Assembly (NCBI RefSeq): GCF_949987535.1
Contig: NC_080067.1
Span: 81,121,985-81,185,984, forward strand
Length of the DNA: 64,000 nucleotides
Source of the DNA: Balaenoptera acutorostrata
Taxonomy: Eukaryota > Chordata > Mammalia > Artiodactyla > Balaenopteridae
Direction of reading: 5' to 3'
Part shown: positions 23,385-33,760 of the stretch, piece by piece
Position numbering within the stretch: the stretch's first letter is position 1
Layout of the letters: each line of letters starts with the position of its first letter
Made by a program: the position numbers and the translations under genes
Notes under the pieces: model-generated
What the model was told of the DNA's origin: nothing
The model's input: only the letters and a program-made list of their open reading frames with translations
Database searches by the model: none

Positions 23385-23683
23385 AATATTGTTAGGATGA
23401 TAAATCTTTTTTAAAAAACCTATTTGTATATTTACAGTGCATTTCTTGTTTTTTTATTTCGGTCTTGTTTTTTTAAATCCAATCTGACAATCTCTGTCTT
23501 TAAATGGTTTAAACCATTTAAATTTACTGTGATTATGAATATGATTAGGTTTGAGTCTATTTTCTTACTATTAGTTTTCTATTTTTCTTTTCTGTTCCTT
23601 GTTTCCTTTCCCCTCCTTTTCTGCCTTCTTTTGGATTACCTGAGAATGTTTTATGATTCCATTAAATCTCCTTTGTTGGCTTA

Positions 23684-24067
23684 TGTCATAGACTGAATTG
23701 TGTACCTCCCAAATTCATGCTGAAGCCCCAACCCCCAATGTGACTGTATCTGAAGATAAGGCTTTATGGAGGTAATCAGGGTTAAATGAGGTCATAAGGG
23801 TGGGTCTCTAAGCCAGTAGAACAAGTGTCCTTATCAGAACTAGAAGGGACAACAGACCTCTCTTCATATGAGCATAGGGGAAAGGCCGTTTGAGGACACA
23901 GGGAGAAGGCAGCATCTACAAATGAGGAAGAGAGTCCTCACTGGAAACCGAATTTGCCAGCACCTGGATCATGGACTCCAGCCTCCAGAACTGTGAGAAA
24001 ATCAATGTGTTGTTTATGCCACCCAGACTGTAGTGTTTCGTTATGGTAGCCCAAGCAGACTAAGACA
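23684..24067 (+). mobile_element. MLT1A-like solo LTR with 5-bp TSD, inserted in old L1
   Basis: Begins TG and ends CA. It has MLT1 landmarks: 'catagactgaattgtgtacc', 'aattcatgctgaagccccaa', 'cccaatgtgactgtatctga', 'ggtcataagggtgggtctct', 'tttgaggacacagggagaag', 'agcctccagaactgtgagaa', 'atgccacccagactgtagtg'. The 5-bp duplication GCTTA sits at 23679-23683 and 24068-24072, and the L1 sequence 'ttggctta' continues cleanly across it. No internal proviral sequence, so it is a solo LTR. Confidence 0.92.
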
Positions 24068-25071
24068 GCTTATTGGCTATAACTCTTTGTTCTGTTACTT
24101 TGGTGGTTGTGTTAGGATTCTGGTATACATTTTTAACTTATCACAGTCTGCTTTCAAGTGATATTATACCACTTCTTGATCACATGAGAACCTTACAATA
24201 GTCATTCTATTTTCCCCTTCCTGGCCTTTATGCTATTATTGACATATAGTTCACATTTACACACATTACAAGTCACACACACCATTGTTATTGCTTTTGT
24301 TTAAGCAATTCAATTATTTCCTTTAAAAAAGTTCCTGGACTCTTCATCTTAATCTACTAATTCATTAAATATATGAGCTGCCTTCCAAATTATTGTGAAT
24401 GACGGTTTTCCAAATGTTCCACCATTGCACAATGTAGATCTCCATTTTTCCAGCTTCCAGTAACACTCTCCTCTAACTTCAGCCCCCTTCCAAAGCCAAG
24501 ATGACATATTTTCCTTTTTTGTTGTTCTTTTCTTTCTTTAAAAAAAATTTTGGTCTGGCAGTACCCCAATTCCAGGTAGCAATTTCTGTGTTAGCTTTGC
24601 TGGAGTAATAAACATACCACACATAATAAGAATTTAAAGAACAAGAGAAATTAAATGATTACATCTTATCTGACAATAAAATTTCTATACCAGCTTTCTC
24701 TTGGTTAATATTTGGTGTATCTTTTTCTATTCCTTTATTTTCTGAATCATTGCTTTAGACTTGCATCTCTCTTACACAGTGTATACCTGAATTTTGATTA
24801 ATAGGGCCAAATGGAAAGTATTTGTATTTTAATTAATGTATTAAATTCATTTGCATTGATTGTGATTAACAATATACTTGGGCTTCTTTCTTTTTGTTTA
24901 TATTTTCAATTTGCCATGAATTTTCTGTTTCTTTTTTTACCTTTTCTCTCTCAAATTGATTAAAATTGTTTTATTCTCCTTACTTTTCTCTACCAGTATT
25001 TAAATTATATATTCTATTTCTTTTCTCCCAGTGGCTATCCTTACCTTACCCTTAAAAAAGTATATTTTTCT

Positions 25072-25186
25072 GGGACTTCCCTGGCAGTCCAGTGGTTAAG
25101 ACTCTGTGCTTCCACTGCAGGGGGCGCAGGCCTGATCCCTGGTTGGGGAACTAAGATCCTGCATGCCGCACAGTGCGGCCAGAAAA
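25072..25186 (+). mobile_element. CHR-1-type short SINE with 18-bp TSD
   Basis: About 115 bp: 'gggacttccctggcagtcca' (tRNA-like start, A box 'tccagtggttaag'), a degenerate B box in 'gcctgatccctgg', 'gttggggaactaagatcctg', 'cagtgcggcc' and an A tail. The perfect 18-base TSD 'aaaaaagtatatttttct' is at 25054-25071 and 25187-25204. Inserted in the old minus-strand L1. Confidence 0.94.
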
Positions 25187-26228
25187 AAAAAAGTATATTT
25201 TTCTAACAAAGTCTAAGTTAATTCCTACTTCTATCCTGTTCTTAAGTCAGACAAGGATCTGAGCTTGCTTTACCCTCCCTCAGAATACTCCATTTTGTTT
25301 CAAATGGTTATTATTCATGTTATTTGTGCTCAACATTAAATTACATTTACCACAGTATTTTAGTGCTCCTTTTACTTACAATATCTTTTTGCATCTAATT
25401 CCTCCCTCCTGGGTTCATTTTTCTTTTTGCAAAACAGTGAGGATTTATGAGTAGTAAAATGTCGAAGTTCTTGTATGTTGAAAATACGCTTATTTCACCC
25501 TTACTCTTAAATTATAATTTTGCTGGGCCTAGAATTCTTGGTTGCAGAGATTTTCCATTAGAACACTGATGCTCTTACCCATTCCCTTTTAGTCTCTGTC
25601 ATGGTGGGTGAGAAGCCTATTATCAAGCTGTTTGTTGTTCCTTTTTAGGTAACCACCTCTTTCTCTCTCTTGACTTTAAGATTTTTTTTTTCTTTTTCTT
25701 GATGTTCTCTAGTTTCACTACAATGTTTCTACATTTCCTAATTTCTGGAAAATTCTGTTATCTGTTTGAAAAACGTCTTTGCTATCCTTCCCACTTTATC
25801 CCAGAATTCTTATTAAAATTATTTTTTATCCCATCTCTTTTATCCCTCTGGTTGTACTCTAGGAGATTCTTCACTTCTGTTTTCTAAATCAGTAATACTC
25901 TTTTCATCAGTGTGCATTCTTGTTTTATAGTCACTTGTTTCTGTTTTATATATAGTATTCCTCCTTTACCTCTTGGAGGATTTTAAACATCCTTGTTTAA
26001 AGGCTTTCTCATACTGCTCTTTATCTGTAAATCTTGTATATTACTCATGCTTTGCCATTTCTGGTGCTTTTCATTTCTTTGTGCAGATCCATATTTCCCT
26101 GTGATATCATTTCCTTCTACCTAAGGGATTCCCTTTAACATTTCTTGCAGTGTGGATCCGCTGGTGAAGAATTTTTTTTCAACTTTTTTATGTCAGAAAA
26201 AAAAAATATTTATTTTGCCTTCATTTTT

Positions 26229-26980
26229 TTTTTTTTTATAACTACAAGGGGACCTGTTTCTTTTTTTTTTTTTTTTTTTTTTTTAAAGTTTTACTTGATT
26301 TTTATTTATTTATTTATTTATTTTTGGCTGTGTTGGGTCTTCGGTTCGTGCGAGGGCTTTCTCCAGTTGCGGCAAGCGGGGGCCACTCTTCATCGCGGTG
26401 CGGGGACCGCTCTTCATCGCGGTGCGCGGGCCTTTCTCTATCGCGGCCCCTCCCGTCGCGGGGCACAGGCTCCAGACGCGCAGGCTCAGCAATTGTGGCT
26501 CACGGGCCCAGCTGCTCCGTGGCATGTGGGATCTTCCCAGACCAGGGCTCGAACCCGTGTCCCCTGCATTAGCAGGCAGATTCTCAACCACTGCGCCACC
26601 AGGGAAGCCCTCTTTTTTTTTTTTTAAATAAAGAAGTTATGTACCTTTTTTTTTTTATAGCTACTTTATTTATTTATTTATTATTTTATTTTTGGCTGTG
26701 TTGGGTCTTCGGTTCGTGCGAGGGCTTTCTCTAGTTGCGGCAAGCGGGGGCCACTCTTCATCGCGGTGCGGGGACTGCTCTTCATCGCGGTGCGCGGGCC
26801 TTTCACTATCGCGGCCCCCCCCCGCTGCGGGGCACAGGCTCCAGACGCGCAGGCTCAGTAGCCGTGGCTCACGGGCCCAGCCGCTCCGTGGCATGTGGGA
26901 TCCTCCCAGACCAGGGCTCGAACCCGTGTCCCCCGCATCAGCAGGCAGACTCTCAACCACTGCGCCACCAGGGAAGCCCC
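26229..26980 (-). mobile_element. CHR-2-type SINE, minus strand, with another SINE nested in its tail
   Basis: The SINE body occupies about 26690-26980 (reverse complement; top strand ends 'gccaccagggaagcccc'). A 14-bp direct repeat 'ttgccttcattttt' lies at 26215-26228 and at 26981-26994, bracketing both this SINE and the one at about 26288-26610. L1 sequence resumes immediately after it. So this SINE inserted first and its T-rich (reverse A) tail then received the other. It carries a 24-bp internal tandem duplication (units starting 26754 and 26778). Confidence 0.88.
26288..26610 (-). mobile_element. CHR-2-type SINE, minus strand, nested
   Basis: Top strand runs from a T-rich segment (TTTA repeats at 26302-26324) through 'ggctgtgttgggtcttcggt' to 'gccaccagggaagccc'. 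It has the same 24-bp internal duplication as its neighbour (units starting 26386 and 26410), and by eye the two differ at only a few percent of positions. Its flanks are both poly(T) followed by TTTAAA, so its TSD is T-rich and not exactly definable. B box present as reverse complement 'gggctcgaacc'. Confidence 0.9.
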
Positions 26981-28229
26981 TTGCCTTCATTTTTGAGAGA
27001 GATTTTCACTGGGTATAGAATTCTAGGCTGACAGTTTTCTCTTTATTTTCATTACTCCACTCTGAGGCACCACTGTCTTTTTGCTTGCCTTGTTTTCAAT
27101 GAGAAATATGCTGTCATTCTTATCTTTGTTCCTCTCTATACAGCATGTATGTTTTTCTCTGACTGCTTTTAGGATTTTCTATTTTATCACTGGTTTTGAG
27201 CAATGTAATTATGATATACCTTGGTGTAGTTTTCTTCTTAGTTCTTGTGCTTGGGATTTATTTGGATTCTTGGATCTATATGTCTATAGGCTTTATCAAG
27301 TTGGAAAATTTTTCAGCCATTATTGTTTTAAATATTTTTATGTCCCCCTTTCCCTTTTGGGAACTCCAATTACATGAATATTAGGATGCCTGAAATTGTT
27401 CCACAGCTCACTGATACTTTGTTTGCTTAAAAAAATTATTTTTTTCCCTCTGTTTCATTTTGCATAGTTTCTATTACTATGCTTTCAAGTACACTTATGT
27501 TTTCTCCTGCAATGTCTAATCTACTGTTAATCCTATCCATGTATTTTTCACCTCAGACATTGTAGTTTTCGCCTCTAGAAGTTCAACATGTTTTTTTTTT
27601 CTTTATGTCTTCCATGTCTCTCCTTAATTTTTTGAATGTATGGAACACTTAATAATAACTGTTTTTATGTCCATGTCTGCTAATTCTAACATGTGTCAAT
27701 TCTTGGTAAGTTTCAATAGATTTTCTCCCTCTTTATGGGTCATATTTTTCTGCTTCTTTCCATGCCTAGTAATTTTTGATTGGATAGCAGGCATTGTGAA
27801 TTACACCTTATTGGCTGCTCAAACTTTATGTATTCCTATAACTACTCTTGAGCTTTGTCCTGGCATGCAGTTAAGTTACTTTGAAAGTCTGACCCTTTTA
27901 AGACTTATTAGGCAGAACCAGAGCCTAGTTCTTCTAGGGCTTATTATTTCTCACTACTAAGGTAAGATCCTTCTGAGTTCTCAACCTGATGTCCTGAGAA
28001 TTTCAGGGCAGTAAGCTAGGGTATTCATAGGGCTCACTTTGTTTCTTGTCTCTCGGGGATCACACTGTCCTTTGTTGTTTGATGTCCAGTGTCTTGAAAA
28101 TTGTTTCTTATATTTTGTGTGGTTTTCGGTAGTTTCAGGCAGGTACATCTGGTCCTTGCTTCTCTATCTTGGTCAGAAGGAGAAGTCTCACATCTTGCTT
28201 CCTGATCACAACTTATTCTCCTTTATTTA

Positions 28230-28606
28230 ATTACACTTACTATGACCTTTCTTTAACCCCATTGGGAACTCCAGTTCATGCTGCCCTCTACTGTCTCCCA
28301 ATCTGTTCATACTCTCCTTTCATCACTTTCCTTCTTATGCAGCTTGTATTCCATGATCCATTATTTCAGTAATGCTCTTGCTAATGTTCTCAATTCCCTT
28401 GTCCCTCTCTGCTCATTTAACCCAGCTGATTATATGGTAGAGGTTCAATATATTTTTTTAAATAAATAGATAAATAAGTAAGAAAGTAGTGTATATATGT
28501 TAATTTCTGATAAACTCTGCCTATATTTCAAAGCTAAACATTAAAAACTACTGTTTTTTAGTACTACATCTGTTTTATCAATACAGATAATAATTACATA
28601 TAAAAT
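28230..28606. other. Unassigned sequence between the L1 complex and a CHR SINE
   Basis: C/T-rich, then AT-rich. It may be old LINE sequence but I cannot place it. No gene. Confidence 0.4.
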
Positions 28607-28618
28607 TAGGTTATCCCT

Positions 28619-28916
28619 GGGCTTCCCTGGTGGCGCAGTGGTTGGGAGTCTGCCTGCCAATGCAGGGGATGCGGGTTCGGGCCCTGGTCTGGGAGGATCC
28701 CACATGCCGCGGAGCAGCTGCACCCGTGAGCCACAACTACTGAGCCTGCGCGTCTGGAGCCTGTGCTCCGCAGGAAGAGAGGCCGCGATAGTGAGGGGCC
28801 CGCGCACCGCGATGAAAGAGTGGCCCCCGCTTGCCACAACTGGAGAAAGCCCTCGCACAGAAAATGAAGACCCAACACAGCCAAAAATAAATAAAATAAA
28901 TTAAAAAAAAAAAAAC
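28619..28916 (+). mobile_element. CHR-2-type SINE with 12-bp TSD
   Basis: Plus-strand copy from 'gggcttccctggtggcgcag' through 'gaggccgcgatagtgagggg' to 'gacccaacacagcc' and an A-rich tail. TSD 'taggttatccct' at 28607-28618 and 28917-28928 is perfect. It lacks the 24-bp duplication seen at 26.3-26.8 kb. The B box has one change (ggttcgggccc). Confidence 0.95.
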
Positions 28917-29069
28917 TAGGTTATCCCTTATATATAAATATCATTTTCCCAATTCTACATTATTTAGGATGGATGCTTGTTGATTTTTCTCAGTAAAAGT
29001 CATAGATTTCCAGGTTACAATTAAGCCAGTTATAGAAAAACAGAATGTTTAAGTATGAATGAAATTTAG

Positions 29070-29245
29070 AGATAAGTTCCTATTACTTTCCAATTTTACA
29101 GATGAGGTAACTGAGGTTTTGAGAAGATAGATGATTTGGCTAAAATGTTTTTCAAAGCTCATACAGCTGGTCAGTAGCAGAATGAGGAGCAAAACCAACT
29201 TTCCTGACTCCAACCCAGGGTTCCTTCCTTCCCATTGCAGTGCTA
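29070..29245 (-). repeat. MIR SINE, minus orientation
   Basis: 'ccaattttacagatgaggta', 'actgaggttttgagaagata', 'catacagctggtcagtagca' and 'cctgactccaacccagggtt' match minus-strand MIR order. Confidence 0.75.
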
Positions 29246-30029
29246 TATTTTCTTGCCCAGGTCTGCTTGTATCCAATACCCTGTGTTTACAGACAATTTG
29301 AATGTGGTTTATAGTACAGCTGCCCTGGCTTCCCAGTGAAACCATTAGCTGCTTAATGATGGAGTAACCATGTGATTTCTAGAACAAGGTCATGTAATCT
29401 TATAGCACTACTTATAATAGGAGCAACGTGGCACATGTGTCATGTTCCTGCACTTACATAAAACATCCTTTCAAACATTAGTCAGTGACTCTGCCACAAG
29501 GGATTCAATAAGTTCATATCCCTACTGTGTAACACTTTCTGTGTAGAGTCTGATGCCAGATACCAATAGAGAACTCTACAGGTTAGCATACAAATAATGT
29601 AATAAATTAAGCCCTAAGATATGAAAAAGCTCATGTCCCTCTAGACTCATCAGGACATTGTATCCTCAAAAACTGATTCCCTAAGTCTAGAAAAATTTCA
29701 CAAGGAACAAGAAGCCTTCTAATCTTTATACTCTGATTGGTCATTGATGCACTGACCCCATATATATAGGGCCTAACAGTCAGGGATGCAGCCTAGTGAA
29801 AATTAGGCAGTGGGAGTAACAGAAAGCAAACAATGACTTAAACATGAATAACATTATTTCAATGTATATGTTTGAAATTCACACAAACGTGCACGCACAC
29901 ACACACACACACACACACCTGTTGAGTAGACCAAAATTTGAAATGAGTTAGAGCCAAAATGTACATTATTTGCAAACATGACTTGATGCTACTGCTAATG
30001 TAGTCGTTCTGATGTTCACCAAATATTTT
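29246..30029. other. Unassigned sequence with a promoter-like spot and a CA microsatellite
   Basis: An inverted CCAAT motif (ATTGG at 29736-29740) is followed by TATATATA at 29761-29768. A CA microsatellite (about 14 units) lies at 29891-29918. No open frame of note follows the TATA-like element, so this is a lead only. Confidence 0.5.
29891..29918. repeat. (CA)n microsatellite
   Basis: About 14 CA units with one early interruption (GC). Likely polymorphic. Confidence 0.95.
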
Positions 30030-30034
30030 TAGTT

Positions 30035-30360
30035 CTCTGCCTTCTGGACAAATAACTTGATCGGTTTGCTGGCCCCTGTTGGCTTTGTAGAGCCATATGA
30101 CTAGTCCTGGCCATTGAAGTTGAGTCATTTCCAGGCTGGATCATTTAATTTTGGGTTAAGGTCCTTTAGAATTCTATTTCTGTCTGGGACAGTAATTGGC
30201 AACTTTAGAAGCTGATCCATCAGCTAGGGTCCCTGATTCCCTATGATGAATAGAGCCAACCCATTATGAATATGTAGTGTTAGCAAGAAATAAATCTTTG
30301 TTGTTCTAAGCCACAGTATTTTCAGAGTTGTCTGTTACCACAGCATAACCTAGCTTGTCC
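30035..30360 (+). repeat. LTR-like medium-reiteration repeat
   Basis: 'gccatatgactagtcctggc' with 'cattgaagttgagtcatttc', and a 3' part 'tagcaagaaataaatctttg' followed by 'ttctaagccacagtattttc', match the plan of old MaLR/ERVL-type LTRs or MER repeats. Compare 20380-20775. Family undetermined. Confidence 0.5.
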
Positions 30361-31734
30361 TGACAAAGACATCTGCTTTCATTCTCTTCTCTGAATAGAG
30401 AAGATATTGTCTTAGGAATAGATAGTGGTAGGAGTACAGGAACATTGAGAGAGTGGTAGGAAAGATAAAGTTAAGAAAGGGACACAGATGTAAAGGGGCC
30501 ATTCTAAGACAAATATAGACATATACAAATTAAATGCAATTTGGGAAGACATGCTAGATTTTATTACTGTCGTTGTTACTACTACTACCATGATTATTAT
30601 TATTTTTATTATTAGTTTTTTAAACAACCAGAAGATTACAGCCATTACATGCTATGACTCATCCTTAGTGTTGGATAGAGAAAGAGAGGGAGGAGTGATA
30701 ATTGTAGCTTTTGGAATCTCTTAGGCTAAAGCAATAGTTATGCATCATACATAGTGTGAATTTTGTTTTTTGAGTATATTTTTTTCTTTCCCATTTGGAC
30801 TATACAATTCTTGTAGTTAAGGACCATATTTTATTTTCCTTTTGTGTACTTTGGGAACAGTTCTAAAGCTCAGTAAAATCAAGCTGAAGCCCAGCTTCAT
30901 TTGCCATCAGGGAATTGGCATCAGATCCCATTGTTGACCATCTCTTGGGCTGACTCACAACAGATGCATCAATTCTCACATTTTCATTTCCCAGACCTTT
31001 AGGAATGTTTAATGAGAATCATGAGCATGGTGGTGGGGCAGGGCAGTGAGGAGAAGTGCATTTGCAATCAACAACGTCTTTGGAACTGTAGTCCTTCTCA
31101 TTGGCGACCGACTCAGTGAAGCAAACCAAATGAGAGACATTTTTCAAATTTGATTTTTCATAACAATTGTTTCATTTTTTTTAGACATGTGAGCTGTTGG
31201 GTTTATTCTCCTTCTTATTGCTCCTAGCCCTTGGTGCTTTTCCTTTTTCAATCTTCCCATTTGCCATTCTTAATTAGAAATTATCTACAGAGCCCCAAAA
31301 GTCAAGTGATACATTTAGAAACTCATGGGTGGGTATAAACTCTGTTGAGAGAAGGGTCAGCATTTATCAGGATCCTTTGAATTGTCAGTGTTCAAACCAC
31401 ATGGTAGTTTCCCACACCTGGCTATGCACCTGGGCTTCTGCTTGCTCCTTTGATTACGGCCTTGGAGATTCTTTGCTAACTTTTCAATTGCTTTCCTTGT
31501 TTATCAGTCCTGGCCCTCGATCTCAGATTTTAGCTTTGCTTATCATATCACACACAAACCTGTCTTCTACTCTTGCATTGTCCTTAACTCAAGCAGCATG
31601 CTTCTTGTTTTTGCAAGTATGACATTATTCTGCGAACTTCTACTCCCCAGTGGTAATGGAGTATTTGCCTACCAGTCTGGTTGCATTAAAAATGGACTGT
31701 ATTTCTGCACACTAAAAAATTGCACTTGTTCTAT
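30361..31734. other. Unassigned sequence
   Basis: Includes a degenerate TAT/ATT-rich simple tract at 30562-30620. No named repeat or gene in the remainder. Confidence 0.45.
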
Positions 31735-31870
31735 ACTATGCAATTGTACTCATGGTACCTACTATGTGTTTGGCACTAGTATAGGCAGTGGGGATACAGC
31801 AGTGAAAAAAGCAGACAAGAATCCCTGCCCTCATGGAACTTATTCTGTAGCAATGACAAATCCAATTACT
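31735..31870 (+). repeat. Ancient interspersed repeat, same family as at 13400
   Basis: 'cctactatgtgtttggcact', 'ggcagtggggatacagcagt' and 'ccctgccctcatggaactta' repeat the word order of the 13400 copy. Confidence 0.7.
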
Positions 31871-32329
31871 AGTATGATTTGACATGGATCCTATAAAACT
31901 ATACTGGTTCTTTATCTAGCTAATGATCTACATGTACATGTAAGTTTTAATGTTTTTGCATCCTGTAGTTTTAGTTTTAGTTCAAACTTAAACTTTTATC
32001 AGGATAGGCCAAAAGATGGTTGACTCATACCAGGTATGGTCAGAAGCCCCCTCCTGAGCACACGTGATGATCCAAGAAAATAGGAAATAACCAAATGTCG
32101 CATCTGATTTCTCATAGCCACATGGAGAATGTCATTTTGTTTGTCATGCATCAATGAGCTGCAATGAACTTATTCTATGCAGCCCTTTTCTAGAAGGGCT
32201 AACCAATGCCATTTGAGACTAATTTTTCTATATAGCTAAGGAAGACAACTCTCTGGACTTACTTATACAATGTATCTCTCTAGAAATAAGGCTTTGCATT
32301 AGATGGGAAGGTATTACATAATGAATGGG

Positions 32330-32370
<41 letters not shown>

Positions 32371-33539
32371 ACGTGTATATGTGTGCATGCTAGTACCCTG
32401 AGCTCCCCTTTCATTTGGCTTCAACCGAAAGCTTGTCTCTTGAGGGCAAATTGATGCAGCTGGGAGGAGAAAGCCAGCTTCTCCTTAACTCCCCAGCCTG
32501 CTGCCTAAGTTCTATGAGTCCAAAGTGGGGTTTGGGGAGAGGAAGCCACATTTACCTCACAACTGTGACTGAGCCATCTTCCTGCTGCCAGGGACCCAGA
32601 TCTAGGTTGAACATATCTGTTACTTGGGCCCAAGGAACAGATTCTATATGAGTTAATATCTTAAGCCTCTAGCTTGAATTCCTGTGCCTCTTCACAGGGT
32701 CTCCCAGGGCCCCATGCTGTTTTTTGATAAAGAGAACTGGAATTCTTTCTGCCTTTGTACTGGTGACTGGGATTTGTCCCAAACAGGCATGATTGGGAAC
32801 TATTCTTCCTGTTGCTGAAGCTTTATCAAGCTAGACTTGAGAGGCCCGGCAGTCTGCTGGGAATCAGGGGAGGTAACCAAAGGGAATTCATATTTTAAGC
32901 CTATGAAAGACAAAACAAATACTGTACCATACTTCTCAGAATCTGCAAAGCCTCTTTGAGCTTCTAGAGATTTATGAACAGTTATTCCATGAACTCTTGG
33001 TTCCTGGACTCATTTTATACTTGGACCATACCTGTATTTATTTTCAAGAATCTCATCATGTGAACTTTGAGGGATATCTGGTCACACCACAGGTGAAATC
33101 CTCATCAGAGTGGATGGAATCCAGATTCCTCTAACCTAGGCTAATACCATATCAGAAAGGCTCACTTGGACCCCCTGGTGGAGGCTGGGGGAGTAGTCTG
33201 GGGCCCACTTGACTTCTGGGGCACATTCCTGGGCACCCTCTTGGCTCCATAGGAGGCATGAAGGTTGGGGGAGAGGCCATCTTACCTGACAGCCCCTACC
33301 TGTTCCCTAGGTAAGACCACTCCTCCCCAACTCTTCATGCTTTTCTGGGGAGTAATGAAGAGAAATTTCTAAGACCTGTGTGTGCTCCTCGCAGAAGCCT
33401 CAACCCTCCCTCTCCTCCAAAACTCACAGCCACATTACCACTATCTGCCTTGAGACCATCTGGCCTAATTTCAGTAATCTCTGCATCTCCGATTAGGTCA
33501 GTCACCAGAACTCAGATCCTCCCCTCACTTCTTCCCTCA
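31871..33539. other. Unassigned sequence with a GT microsatellite
   Basis: Besides the GT tract at 32333-32368 (about 18 units), no named repeat is seen. Short open frames have no domain. Confidence 0.5.
32333..32368. repeat. (GT)n microsatellite, 18 units
   Basis: Uninterrupted alternating GT over 36 bases, then 'acacgtgtatatgtgtgc'. Potential Z-DNA former and likely polymorphic. Confidence 0.97.
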
Positions 33540-33760
33540 TCCCCTGCACTACTTACATCCTTTGAAGCTGTATTTTTTCCTCTATAGCATGTGTCGTCAT
33601 CTGTACTTTATATATTTTATTTATTTATTTGTCTGTATTCCCATCAGAATGTAAGCTCCATGGGGGCAGGAATTCTTGTCTGGTTTGTTGTTGTCTAGGA
33701 TAGCGCTTGGCACATAGTCGGTATTCAATAGATATTTGCTGAGTGAATAAATGATATGAT
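33540..33760 (+). repeat. L2 LINE 3' end
   Basis: 'tttatttatttgtctgtatt', 'cagaatgtaagctccatggg', 'ggcaggaattcttgtctggt', 'cgcttggcacatagtcggta', then 'ttgctgagtgaataaatga' is the standard L2 3' order. Confidence 0.85.

Larger units (their letters stand above)
22690..28200 (-). mobile_element. Complex of old L1 (L1M-type) sequence on the minus strand, interrupted by younger insertions
   Basis: The T-rich top strand is the complement of L1. Phrases such as 'attccattgtggtccaagaa', 'gtattctattattgggtgaa', 'actttggctgacagtaatgt', 'aacttatcacagtctgcttt', 'ttgcagtgtggatccgctgg', 'ctgggtatagaattctaggc' and 'agtaatttttgattggatag' occur in the order expected going from ORF2 toward the L1 5' end. Two stretches cover the same L1 region (23500-23560 and 24840-24930; also 25480-25560 and 26140-27060), so at least two L1 insertions are superimposed. 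Heavily decayed, no intact ORF. Subfamily not determined. Confidence 0.82.

Noticed and set aside
24068..24660. Internal proviral sequence attached to the MLT1-type LTR
   Set aside because: The flank is L1 sequence that continues from before the LTR. No gag- or pol-like reading is visible, so it is a solo LTR.
26310..26631. Open frames of 77-160 codons on both strands over CHR SINEs (also at 26670-27031, 28541-28904, 55549-55891 and 62131-62588), with recurring peptides such as 'NAGDTGSSPGLGRSHMPRS'
   Set aside because: The same peptides appear wherever a CHR SINE lies, in both orientations. They come from the GC-rich SINE body, not from genes.
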